Positions 6,558-15,089 of a DNA stretch of 48,232 bases are shown piece after piece; within the stretch, counting starts at the first letter, position 1, and the number at the start of each line of letters is the position of its first letter. The translations under genes were made by a program, and so were the position numbers. Where the stretch lies: positions 1 to 48,232 of the forward strand of contig NZ_VLNY01000024.1 in assembly GCF_008297975.1 (NCBI RefSeq), given 5' to 3'. The notes under the pieces are model-generated. The model was not told where the DNA came from. It ran no database searches and saw nothing but the letters and a program-made list of their open reading frames with translations. This DNA comes from Antrihabitans cavernicola (GTDB lineage: Bacteria > Actinomycetota > Actinomycetes > Mycobacteriales > Mycobacteriaceae).

Positions 6558-9500
6558 ATGGGGGACACTTCAGGGGCCGAATGGCGGACCAACCGGGACA
6601 ACCGCCCCGGCGGATGCGACATCGGCGATCCGCGGCGACGACTCAACCACGTGTTCGAGGGGTCGTGTGATCGTACGCCAGCGTCGGTGGCGCTCGAATG
6701 CGGACCGGTGCGGTTGAGCTACCGCGACCTCGACGAGCGCGCCAACCGGGTGGCGCATCATCTGATCGATCGTGGGATCGGTGTCGGCGCCCGGGTGGCG
6801 GTGTTGTTGCATCGTTGCATCGATACCTATGTTGCGATCCTCGCCGTCGCGAAGTCCGGCGCCGCGTTCGTGCCGATCGATCCGGAGAGTCCGGTCGACC
6901 GGATCGCCTACATCACCTCGGATGCGGATGTCGATCTGGTGGTGACCTCGGCGTCGTTCCGGGAGTCGCGAACACGGTTGGATCGGGCGTGGCTCGAGAT
7001 CGACCGCGAATCGTTCGACGGCTACTCCAGAGGTCGGCCGCTGCCGATCGGTGATGGCCCGGGGGTGGGCGCCGATCCGGCGTGTTACGTGATCTACACA
7101 TCCGGGTCGACTGGGCGGCCGAAGGGTGTCGAGGTGGCGCAGTCGAGTATCTGCAACTTCCTCGACGTCGTTCCCGGCATCTACGACGTGCAGCCGGCCG
7201 ATCGGGTGTATCAAGGGATGACGATCTCGTTCGACTTCTCGATCGAGGAGATCTGGCCGACCTGGGCGCGTGGTGCCACGCTGGTCGCGGGTCCGACCGA
7301 TTCGCGGCGCCTCGGAGCCGACCTGGCGGATTTCCTCGACGACGCGGCGATCACCGTACTATATTGCGTGCCAACACTTTTAGCGACGATTCCTCGCGAT
7401 CTGCCAGGCCTGCGCACCGTTCTGGTCGGTGGCGAAGCATGTCCTCGTGAACTCGTCGAACGGTGGAGTCGACCCGGGCGCCGCATCCTGAACACCTACG
7501 GCCCGACCGAGGCGACGGTGACCGCCACCTGGTGCGAGCTGTTACCGGGCCGACCGGTCACCATCGGTCGGCCGCTGCCGAGCTACTCGGTGGTGTTGCT
7601 CGACGAGCGGCGCACCGTGGTTCCCGACGGAGAAGTGGGCGAAATCTGTGTCGGTGGGCCGGGGGTGGCCCGCGGCTACGTCGGGCGACCGGAGCTGACC
7701 GCGGAACGCTTCATCGACCATCTCCTCGCGCCGCCGGGCGGCAAGCTCTATCGCACCGGCGACCTCGGCCGGATCACCGCCGAGGGCGAGGTCGAGTATT
7801 TGGGGCGCGCCGACAGCGAGGTCAAGATTCGCGGGCATCGGATCGATCTGGGCGAGATCGAGAGTGTGATCCTCGAGGACGCCGATGTGGCCGTCTGCGT
7901 GGTGGCACCGGTCGATGCGGTCGACGGTGACGAGTTGGCGAGTTATCTCGAGTTACGCGCCGGAACGGCCCGCCACGTCGACGAGGAGACGGTGATCGCC
8001 CGCGTCCGCGACGAACTGCGTGTCCGCCTCCCCCGCTACATGGTTCCGGCCTTTCTCGACGTCCTCGACGCCTTGCCGACCATGCCCAGCGGCAAGGTCG
8101 ACCGTAACCGGCTACCCACACCGACCGGTCGTCGACTGCTCACCGCCGGTCCGATCGTCGCGGTCGTAGGCGAACTCGAACACCAGCTTCGGACGGTGTG
8201 GGCGCAGGTGCTCGGACTCGAAGCGGATCGGGTGTCGGCGGAGGCGGACTTCTTCACCGATCTCGGCAGGCATTCGTTGACGGCGGCGCGCCTGATTTCG
8301 CAGCTCCGCGAGTCCGAACTGCATTCGTCCGCCGGTATCCGCGATCTCTACGAGCACCCCACCATCCGTTCGCTGGCACAATCGTTCACCGGTGCAGCCG
8401 ACTCCGCCGACATTCAGGTACCGGATCGTCCGGAAGTGTTGCGGCACACCGATGCCCGGGTTGCCCGGGCCGGCGCCGTGCAGGCGGTGTTTCTGTTGAC
8501 GGTGCTGCTGGTAGTGACGGCACCGGTGTCGATCGTCTACAGCCGCCATCACGGACAACCCTCGGTTCGGGTGCTGCTCGAACTGCTGCTTGCCACGATC
8601 CCGACGTATCTCGGGGTGCGGTGGTTGTTGCCGATGCTGCTGGTGCGGCCACTGTCGTGGGGTATCGGAGCGGGTCGCTACCCGTTGTGGGGGTCGACGT
8701 ATCTGCGGTTGTGGATGATCGACCATCTGCTGGTGCTCTCACCGATACCGGTGTTGAGCGGTTCGGCGATGCTCGCCCCGTTCCTGCGGGTGCTGGGAGC
8801 CAGCATCGGGTCCAACACCGACATCGGCACGAGTGCGATCTCACTGCCGTCGCTGATCCGGATCGGGGACGGGGTGGCGGTCGGCTACAACGCCGACCTG
8901 CGGGCGTGGCGCGTCGAGCACGGCTGGGTCGTCGTCGCGCCGGTGATCATCGACGACAACGCCTTCGTCGGGTCGAGCTGTGTGCTCGAACCCGGTGCCC
9001 GAGTCGAGACCGCGGCGATGCTGGCCGAACAGTCGCTGGTCTGCGCCGGACACCGGATACCCGAGGGCACCCGGTGGGCGGGGTCGCCGGCGCGTCCGGT
9101 GGCGAGGCTCACCGCGACGGTCGAGCAGATGATGGCCGCCGAGTCGCCGCGGCCCTGGACACCCGCACTGCTGGTGTGCTCGGCGGCAGCAGTCGCGGCG
9201 TTGGAGGTGGTCGCGATCGCCACCATCGTGCCCGCACTGGTGCTGGTCTGGGCGGTGTTGCTCGAATACGGGATGATCGCCGCGCTGCTCGCGACGCTGC
9301 CGTCCGGCACGGTATATGTGCTCACCGTCTGTGGTGTGGTCGCGGCGGGCAAACGTGTCGTGCTGCCGACGTTGCCGGCCGGGGTGTTCGACGCGCACTC
9401 CGGGCTCGGGATCCGCAAATGGATCGCCGACAAACTGTTCGAGATGAGCCTGACCTACACCAATTCGCTCTACGCCACCCTCTACACCGCACCCTGGCTA

Positions 9501-10544
9501 CGGCTGCTCGGGGCGAAGATCGGTCGCGGCGCCGAAGTCTCGACCGCCGCCCACATCGACCCGTCCCTGCTGCGCATCGGTGCGGAAAGCTTCGTCGCGG
9601 ACATGGCGTCCGTCGGCGGATCCACCTTCGCCAACGGGCGGATGGCGTTCGATGCCACCGAGGTAGGTGTCCGATCCTTCGTCGGGAACGCCGCGTTCGT
9701 GCCCGCCGGCACCCGAACCGGTACCGGTTCGCTGGTCGGGGTGTTGACCGTGCCGCCGACCGGTGATGTGCCGGAGGGAACGTCGTGGCTCGGCTCACCC
9801 GCGATGTTCCTCCCGACCCGCCAGGACAGCGGCGACTACGCCGAGACGCAGACGTTCCGGCCGACGCGGCGGCTGATCGGGCACCGCCTGCTCATCGAGT
9901 ACTTCCGAATCACCTTGCCCGCCACCGTGATCGGGGTGAGCCTGTATTTCTATCTGTTGGGGCTGTCGCAGTTCGCGCGGACCACCACCCTGGTGGCCAC
10001 GATCGTGGCGGCACCGTTTCTCGCGGTCGGTACCGCTGTGGGCGTGGTGCTCTACGTGTCGGCGGTCAAACGCAACGTTGCCGGTACCTACCGGCCACGG
10101 GTCGAGCCGCTGTGGGCCCGATTCGTGCGGCGATCCGAGTTCGCCACCGGACTCTACGAGGCGGCGGCGGTTCCGGTGCTGCTCAACCAGCTGCTGGGGA
10201 CGCCGTTCCTGGCGCCGTTGCTGCGCGGATTCGGCGCCGACATCGGCAAACGCACCTGGATCGGTACCACCTACTTGGCCGAGTTCGACCTGGTCCGCAT
10301 CGGCGACGACGCAGCGATCGGCACCGAGGTGTCGCTGCAGACGCACCTCTTCGAAGACCGGGTGATGAAGATGTCGCAGGTCACCGTCGATGACGGTGCC
10401 ACCGTCGGATCCCGGTCGATCGTGCTCTACGACGCCATCGTCGGCGACGACGCGACCGTCGCCTCGTTGTCGCTGTTGATGAAGGGGGAACAGCTTCCCC
10501 CCGACACCCACTGGCGCGGGATCCCCGCGCAGGCGGTGCACTGA
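6558..10544 (+). CDS. Pls/PosA-type non-ribosomal peptide synthetase (epsilon-poly-lysine synthetase-like membrane enzyme)
   Basis: A 1328-residue single-module enzyme. Adenylation domain about residues 20-525: YTSGSTGRPKG at 180, FDFSIEE, NTYGPTEA, YRTGDLG, KIRGHRID near 422 and SGKVDR with K513. Carrier domain about 535-615 with phosphopantetheine serine S573 (LGRHSLTA; the usual second Gly is Arg). The rest is membrane-bound: paired hydrophobic segments near 637-697, 865-935 and 1112-1175 alternate with three left-handed beta-helix (hexapeptide-like) domains near 750-850, 985-1090 and 1228-1328. This is the Pls architecture, in which the C-terminal domains link one activated amino acid into an isopeptide homopolymer at the membrane. 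The pocket residues by alignment to GrsA read D-F-E-Y-L-G-T-V-T-K; the acidic E suggests a basic amino acid such as lysine, ornithine or diaminobutyrate (inference). It is the first gene of a coupled five-gene operon. Confidence 0.9.
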   Translation: MGDTSGAEWRTNRDNRPGGCDIGDPRRRLNHVFEGSCDRTPASVALECGPVRLSYRDLDERANRVAHHLIDRGIGVGARVAVLLHRCIDTYVAILAVAKSGAAFVPIDPESPVDRIAYITSDADVDLVVTSASFRESRTRLDRAWLEIDRESFDGYSRGRPLPIGDGPGVGADPACYVIYTSGSTGRPKGVEVAQSSICNFLDVVPGIYDVQPADRVYQGMTISFDFSIEEIWPTWARGATLVAGPTDSRRLGADLADFLDDAAITVLYCVPTLLATIPRDLPGLRTVLVGGEACPRELVERWSRPGRRILNTYGPTEATVTATWCELLPGRPVTIGRPLPSYSVVLLDERRTVVPDGEVGEICVGGPGVARGYVGRPELTAERFIDHLLAPPGGKLYRTGDLGRITAEGEVEYLGRADSEVKIRGHRIDLGEIESVILEDADVAVCVVAPVDAVDGDELASYLELRAGTARHVDEETVIARVRDELRVRLPRYMVPAFLDVLDALPTMPSGKVDRNRLPTPTGRRLLTAGPIVAVVGELEHQLRTVWAQVLGLEADRVSAEADFFTDLGRHSLTAARLISQLRESELHSSAGIRDLYEHPTIRSLAQSFTGAADSADIQVPDRPEVLRHTDARVARAGAVQAVFLLTVLLVVTAPVSIVYSRHHGQPSVRVLLELLLATIPTYLGVRWLLPMLLVRPLSWGIGAGRYPLWGSTYLRLWMIDHLLVLSPIPVLSGSAMLAPFLRVLGASIGSNTDIGTSAISLPSLIRIGDGVAVGYNADLRAWRVEHGWVVVAPVIIDDNAFVGSSCVLEPGARVETAAMLAEQSLVCAGHRIPEGTRWAGSPARPVARLTATVEQMMAAESPRPWTPALLVCSAAAVAALEVVAIATIVPALVLVWAVLLEYGMIAALLATLPSGTVYVLTVCGVVAAGKRVVLPTLPAGVFDAHSGLGIRKWIADKLFEMSLTYTNSLYATLYTAPWLRLLGAKIGRGAEVSTAAHIDPSLLRIGAESFVADMASVGGSTFANGRMAFDATEVGVRSFVGNAAFVPAGTRTGTGSLVGVLTVPPTGDVPEGTSWLGSPAMFLPTRQDSGDYAETQTFRPTRRLIGHRLLIEYFRITLPATVIGVSLYFYLLGLSQFARTTTLVATIVAAPFLAVGTAVGVVLYVSAVKRNVAGTYRPRVEPLWARFVRRSEFATGLYEAAAVPVLLNQLLGTPFLAPLLRGFGADIGKRTWIGTTYLAEFDLVRIGDDAAIGTEVSLQTHLFEDRVMKMSQVTVDDGATVGSRSIVLYDAIVGDDATVASLSLLMKGEQLPPDTHWRGIPAQAVH

Positions 10545-11245
10545 TGGCAGGCACCGAGTCGACCGCACGGCCCGCGTCCGGTGGTCTGGCATTGGTCTAC
10601 CGCGGTCCGGCCGCGTTGCCCGGATGCCCGGAATCGGTCGCGCGACTGCTGCGCGGCAGCCACTGGAACTTCGATGTCCGCTTCGTCGGCCCGGACGAGG
10701 GGCGTGATCTGTCCGCCGACACACTGCGCGGGGCGGCGGTCTACGCCCAGCCCGGCGGGGCAACCCTGCGTCCGGCGTGGCGCGCACTGCGCGCCGTCCG
10801 CCAACCCCTGCGCGACTACGTCCATCACGGTGGCCGATACCTCGGCTTCTGCCTCGGCGCCTACCTGGCCGGGCGCACCCCCGGGTTCGGGTTGCTGCCG
10901 GGCGACACCGAGCAGTACATCCGCACCGCCGGCGCCACCACCGGCACGACCCGGCCGACGATCATCGACGTGACCTGGCGGGGCACCCCACACGCACTGT
11001 ATTTCCAGGACGGTGCCACCTTCGTCCTCGACGAACCGGACGAGGATGTGGATGTGGATGTGCTCGCCCGCTACCCGAACGGCGAGATCGCCGCCCTGAG
11101 CCACCGATTCGGTTCCGGCCGGGTCGCGGTCGTCGGCCCACACCCGGAGGCGACCACCGACTGGTTCGCCGACACCGGCCTGCGTGACCACACCGATCCT
11201 ACGATGCACGCGGGACACGACCTGATCGACACGGTGATGCGCTGA
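10544..11245 (+). CDS. BPL_N/class I glutamine amidotransferase-like protein, cytoplasmic copy
   Basis: A 233-residue protein with the fold signature of the biotin-protein-ligase N-terminal domain (BPL_N), a class I glutamine-amidotransferase-like family: ALVYRGPAALPGC at the N-terminus, VYAQPGGATL, the nucleophile elbow GFCLGAYLAG with C103, and GPHPEAT supplying H200 and E202 as a possible Cys-His-Glu triad. No signal peptide, so cytoplasmic. Its ATG overlaps the stop of the Pls gene (TGATG) and its stop overlaps the next start in the same way. A role in hydrolysing or amidating the polymer, or in making its precursor, is inference; the family has no settled activity. The second copy at 13394 shares all these motifs. 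Confidence 0.82.
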   Translation: MAGTESTARPASGGLALVYRGPAALPGCPESVARLLRGSHWNFDVRFVGPDEGRDLSADTLRGAAVYAQPGGATLRPAWRALRAVRQPLRDYVHHGGRYLGFCLGAYLAGRTPGFGLLPGDTEQYIRTAGATTGTTRPTIIDVTWRGTPHALYFQDGATFVLDEPDEDVDVDVLARYPNGEIAALSHRFGSGRVAVVGPHPEATTDWFADTGLRDHTDPTMHAGHDLIDTVMR

Positions 11246-12546
11246 TGGCCACCACAACTACCGCCGTGTCGACCGGCAGCTCGGCGACGGGCTCGCCCAC
11301 CGTGGCGAAACAGTCGCGGCTGATCGGTGTCGACATCACCCGCGGCCTGGCCGTGCTCGGGATGATCGCGATCCACTCGCTCGACGAGTACGACAACAGC
11401 GGTGCGCCCACCCTGAGTTTCACCCTCTTCGCCGGGCGGGCCGCGGCGATGTTCGCGGTGTTGGCCGGGGTCGCCATCTCCTTCATCGTGGGCCGCCGAC
11501 AACTCGTCGGCGGACCGGTGGCCCGCGGGAAGGTCGCCGCCCTGATCACCCGGGCCGCGACGATCGGGGTGATCGGCCTGGCCCTGGGCTATACCGACGC
11601 CGACTACGGCACCGTGATCCTGCCCTACTACGCGATCATGTTTCTGCTGGCGATCCCGTTGACCTATCTGCGGACCCGGGTCCTGATCCCGCTGACCGCC
11701 GTAGTCGTCATCGCCGCGCCGGTCCTGAGTCAATGGGTGCGCCCGCACCTGCAGGAGCCCTTGGGGACGCAGGCGTCCTTCGGCATTCTGCTGCACAATC
11801 CGCTCGGGCAGCTGATCGATCTCACCGTGACCGGCGAATACCCGGCGCTGGTGTGGATGAGCTACGTGTGCGCCGGGATCGTGGTCGGGCGGATGCGGCT
11901 GACCACGCTGCGGGTGGCCCTCGGCCTCGCCGGACTCGGGGGGATCCTCATGATCGCATCGTCCGGACTGAGCTGGCTGCTGCTGCGCCCGCTCGGCGGG
12001 ATCGCGCACCTGAGCGCCGGCGTCGACACCGACACCGCTCAGGACTTGTTACTCTTCGGCGGTGACGGCATCGTGCCCACCACCTCGTGGTGGTGGCTGG
12101 CGGTCGACGGTCCACATACCGGAACACCCCTGGACTTGATGGCCACCATCGGCAGCTCGTTCGCCGTACTCGGTGCAATTCTGCTGCTGGGGCACCTCAC
12201 CAGGCACCACCTCGGCTGGGTGCTCGCACCGCTCGCCGCCACCGGCAGCATGTCGTTGACCGTGTACACGGCGCACATCATGTTCATCAACTCCGACTTC
12301 GACATCTACGGTCCGACGTCGGGATACATCCGCCAACTCGTCTGCATCTTCGTCTTCACGCTGGCCTGGCGGGCCACCGCCGGCCGCGGCCCCCTCGAAG
12401 GACTCGTCGCGGCGATCACCACGCGCGTCGCCCGACACGTCGAGCGACGCGCATACTCCCGGACGCCACGACCAGCACACATCACTGGTGAACAGGGCGC
12501 AACCGAACGACGGGGAATCACCCAGCGACTCGGCCGCGGTCGATGA
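11245..12546 (+). CDS. Multi-pass membrane protein, HGSNAT/DUF1624-DUF418-like
   Basis: A 433-residue integral membrane protein. It opens, after a 25-residue Thr/Ser-rich tail, with RLIGVDITRGLAVLGMIAIH, the hallmark of the heparan-alpha-glucosaminide N-acetyltransferase-like (DUF1624) and DUF418 families (R-x-x-x-[LV]-D-x-x-R-G-x-A). About ten hydrophobic segments follow, with GSMSLTVYTAHIMF near residue 335 and a basic cytoplasmic tail. Family members carry acyl groups across the membrane or are uncharacterised. Coupled by TGATG to the gene before and ATGA to the gene after. In this operon it might acylate or export the Pls product (inference). Confidence 0.82.
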   Translation: MATTTTAVSTGSSATGSPTVAKQSRLIGVDITRGLAVLGMIAIHSLDEYDNSGAPTLSFTLFAGRAAAMFAVLAGVAISFIVGRRQLVGGPVARGKVAALITRAATIGVIGLALGYTDADYGTVILPYYAIMFLLAIPLTYLRTRVLIPLTAVVVIAAPVLSQWVRPHLQEPLGTQASFGILLHNPLGQLIDLTVTGEYPALVWMSYVCAGIVVGRMRLTTLRVALGLAGLGGILMIASSGLSWLLLRPLGGIAHLSAGVDTDTAQDLLLFGGDGIVPTTSWWWLAVDGPHTGTPLDLMATIGSSFAVLGAILLLGHLTRHHLGWVLAPLAATGSMSLTVYTAHIMFINSDFDIYGPTSGYIRQLVCIFVFTLAWRATAGRGPLEGLVAAITTRVARHVERRAYSRTPRPAHITGEQGATERRGITQRLGRGR

Positions 12547-13397
12547 CGGACACAGTTCCGGAGTTTCGTGCCATCTTTCGTGACGCCCCCACCGCACTAG
12601 CGGTGTGCACCCGCGGCGAGGTCATACTCGAAGCCAATTCGGCGTTCGCGCAGCTGCTCGGACGCACCGTCGACGACCTCGCCGACACCGCGCTGCTGCC
12701 CTGCGTGCACCCCGGCGATCGGCACATTCTGCACACCGTCTGCGCGACCACCGCCACCGCCACCGCAGTCGCGCGGCGGGTACGCATCCTGCGCCCGGAC
12801 GGCGGCGAGCGCGCGATCACGGTCACGGCATCGACCACGGCTGGTCACGGTGCCGCCGCCCTGCTCATCCTGCACCTCGACCACGCCCGCTCCACCGACA
12901 TCGCCCACGCCGCGGCGACGCCGACCTTGTCGCGGCACCACCCTGCGACCGGCCTGCCCGATCACGACACATTCCTCGACCGCTGCCGACACGCAACGAT
13001 CGCAGGCCACCGTGCGGGCACCCCGACGACCGTGACGGTCGTCGCCGTGACCACCACCTGCTACGGTCGACTCGTCGCGGAGGCCGTCGCCATCGAAACG
13101 GCGCGACGCGTCACCGCCTGCCTGCCCGGAGCCGTCATCGGCGCAACCGGCACCGTGGCGTGCGTCGCCACGGGAACATTCGCAGTGGTGTCACAGAACA
13201 CCACACCCGCACAGGCCACCCGCATAGCGGACCGTCTGCGACGCGAAACGGCCAGACCCATCCACCTCGCGGCTCGACCCCTACAGTGCGCAACGTCCGT
13301 CACGGTCTCGAAGATCACCGATCACGATGATCCAGCCACCCTGCTCGCGGCGATGATCCGAGACACCCAGGACCACCTGGCAACGAGTTCACGATGA
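12543..13397 (+). CDS. PAS domain protein with degenerate GGDEF domain
   Basis: A 284-residue cytoplasmic protein. Residues about 8-115 form a PAS domain (FRAIFRDAPTALAVCTRGEV, EANSAFAQLLGR, VHPGD, RVRILRPDGGERAI). From about 140 the sequence resembles a GGDEF domain, starting with ATGLPDHDTFLDRC (the usual TGLPNR..F..R), but the place of the GGDEF signature reads VATGTFAVVSQ, so the active-site half-motif and diguanylate cyclase activity are lost. It probably senses or binds a ligand rather than making c-di-GMP. ATGA overlaps link it to the membrane-protein gene before it and the BPL_N gene after it, so it is a structural member of the Pls operon and likely its regulator or a partner. Confidence 0.8.
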   Translation: MTDTVPEFRAIFRDAPTALAVCTRGEVILEANSAFAQLLGRTVDDLADTALLPCVHPGDRHILHTVCATTATATAVARRVRILRPDGGERAITVTASTTAGHGAAALLILHLDHARSTDIAHAAATPTLSRHHPATGLPDHDTFLDRCRHATIAGHRAGTPTTVTVVAVTTTCYGRLVAEAVAIETARRVTACLPGAVIGATGTVACVATGTFAVVSQNTTPAQATRIADRLRRETARPIHLAARPLQCATSVTVSKITDHDDPATLLAAMIRDTQDHLATSSR

Positions 13398-14224
13398 ACC
13401 ATCACCACTGGCCACCGCACACTCGCCCGCCCCGAACACTGACCCGTCGGCGGTTGCTGATCAGCGGTGCCGGCATCCTCACGGTCGGCGCAACCATCGG
13501 CATCACCACACACCAGCATTTCGACCCTCCCGGCAACCGCCCCGTAGCGCTGGTTTACCGCGGCCCGGCGTCGTGTGCCGGATGCTCGGAGGCCGTCGCC
13601 AACCTGCTGCAGACCTCCCCGACTCCGTTTCGGACCGTGTTCTGCGGCCCCGACGAAGCCACCCCGCTCACAGCGGCGAACCTGGCGAACGCGACCGTCT
13701 ACGCCCAACCCGGCGGCGGAACCCTCGCACCGGCCTGGCGCAAAATGCGCGGCCACGCCGACGACCTCCGCGCCTGGGTCCGCGGCGGCGGACACTACCT
13801 CGGCTTCTGCCTCGGCGCCTACCTGGCCGGCCCGACGTCCGGGTTCGGACTCGTGCCTGGCGACATCGAACGCTACATCGACTCCGACAACGCCACTGTC
13901 CACAACACCGACGACACCGTCATCGCGATCCGGTGGCGAAACCAACCGCGGCACATGTTCTTCCAAGACGGCCCCACCTTCCCTAACACCACACCCGCCA
14001 CGACGGCAGTACCGGCCCGCTACGACAACGACCTACCGGCCGCAGTCATCACCACCTACGGGACCGGGCGCGTCGGGCTCGTCGGACCACACCCCGAAGC
14101 CGACCCGACCTGGTACACCGGAATCGACCTCACCAACCCCGACGGAATCCGCTACGACCTCGGCCACGACCTCATCGAATCCACACTCCACCCCACACCC
14201 AACGAACCAGCACCAGCAGGGTGA
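13394..14224 (+). CDS. BPL_N/class I amidotransferase-like protein with Tat-like signal, exported copy
   Basis: A 276-residue paralogue of the second operon gene. The N-terminus carries RTLTRRRLLISGAGILTVGA, a twin-arginine-like signal (arginines near 18-20 followed by a hydrophobic stretch), predicting export, possibly as a membrane-anchored protein because no clear cleavage site is seen. The mature part repeats the family motifs: ALVYRGPASCAGC, VYAQPGGGTL, GFCLGAYLAG with C139, and GPHPEAD with H233 and E235. A cytoplasmic and an exported copy in one operon suggest action on the same kind of bond on both sides of the membrane (inference). It is the last gene of the operon; an IS21 remnant starts within about 70 bases of its stop. 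Confidence 0.82.
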   Translation: MNHHHWPPHTRPPRTLTRRRLLISGAGILTVGATIGITTHQHFDPPGNRPVALVYRGPASCAGCSEAVANLLQTSPTPFRTVFCGPDEATPLTAANLANATVYAQPGGGTLAPAWRKMRGHADDLRAWVRGGGHYLGFCLGAYLAGPTSGFGLVPGDIERYIDSDNATVHNTDDTVIAIRWRNQPRHMFFQDGPTFPNTTPATTAVPARYDNDLPAAVITTYGTGRVGLVGPHPEADPTWYTGIDLTNPDGIRYDLGHDLIESTLHPTPNEPAPAG

Positions 14225-14289
14225 GGGACATGCGCGAGCTGGTGAGGTTCATGTTCGGTGCGAACGCACAGCGCTACACGCCTTCCACG

Positions 14290-14678
14290 CAAGTCGCGAC
14301 CCGCATATTCCGGTCGCAGTTCGGCGATCTTCGTGCGGAACCAGGATTGCGAACCGTGCCAGCCCACCCGCTCGGCGATCACCGTGGCAGGCATCGTCGA
14401 AAACTCCGCGAGCAACGCCCGCACGTGTGGCTCGAACGGAACGACCGCCGACGGCCCCGACACCCGCTGATATCGCGGTGGCGACTCGACGACGATCGCC
14501 CGCGCGACCGTGTCGCGTGAAACTCCCTCCGGGTCGCGATAGCCCGAATCGACAGACCCTCGCTCGGCTGGAGATACCTGACCTGCGCCAGTCCTGCACT
14601 GTGATCACCCATCCGATCGTGGTTGGGTGGCCGATTTTCAAAGAGCGCCAGCGGCCTGGTCTTCAAGGAGCGCTGACA
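14290..14678 (-). mobile_element. Truncated, frameshifted IS21-family element (istA 5' fragment plus left end)
   Basis: The minus strand encodes the start of an IstA-type transposase: VRYLQPSEGLSIRAIATR (helix-turn-helix), then, in another frame, VSRDTVARAI, RYQRVSGPSAVVPFEPHVRA and LLAEFSTMPATVIAERVGW with WFRTKIAELRPEY. The frame change is near 14525. Homology stops near 14290; the catalytic DDE core and IstB are missing. The element end is visible at 14671-14678 (TGTCAGCG on the minus strand), followed inward by two imperfect 20-base direct repeats at 14653-14673 and 14629-14648, the multiple terminal repeats characteristic of IS21 ends. It is a dead remnant between the Pls operon and a truncated PAS gene. 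Confidence 0.8.
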
Positions 14679-14821
14679 CTCTCTACGAAGTAGGAGCCCA
14701 ACTGTGTCCCTGCGGCCTCGCCACAAGTACGCCGTATACCTTCCCCGCGGCCTCCCGACCGGAAACGGTAAACCGGCCCAGAAGTCCCACCGACCAAGTT
14801 GGCGGTACGCACGATCACGGT

Positions 14822-15074
14822 GCGGCGCCGCTGTTCACGTTCGCCGATGTCGGCGATTCGGAATCGGTCGTTGCGCATGTGCAGGCGCTGGCCAGCACGA
14901 TCGTCGAGTTGGCGCACGCCGACGGTTCGACGGTGCGTACGGTGGTCAGCGAGTCCGTCTTGCTCCGCGCCGACGACCCAATCGCTCTTGTCGCGTTTCA
15001 CGATGTCACCGAACAACTGTGGACGCGGGGGTGCCAGGGCCGAAATCTTTGTGCGCACGTTCGCCAACGGTTAG
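14822..15074 (+). pseudogene. PAS-domain protein, N-terminally truncated remnant
   Basis: The plus strand encodes the second half of a PAS domain: APLFTFADVGDSES, TIVELAHADGSTV, then VVSESVLLRADDPIALVAFH and HDVTEQLW. Over 32 residues, 22 match the intact minus-strand PAS protein at 15298-15807 (LVSTSALARVDDP..., HDVTEQLW). The first half of the domain is missing; upstream sequence in frame runs into the IS21 end at 14678, so insertion or deletion around the element probably removed it. After HDVTEQLW the frame probably shifts, giving a short tail ending at 15074. Convergent with the YRTGRY gene. Confidence 0.65.
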
Positions 15075-15089
15075 CCGTACTCGGGGGAG

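Noticed and set aside
8198-9766. 522-residue plus-strand frame inside the Pls gene
   Set aside because: Arg/Gly-rich translation with no domains, while the overlapping frame has continuous NRPS, membrane and beta-helix motifs.
11071-12009. 312-residue minus-strand frame opposite the membrane-protein gene
   Set aside because: Composition (Gln/His/Arg-rich) is typical of antisense frames and there are no motifs.
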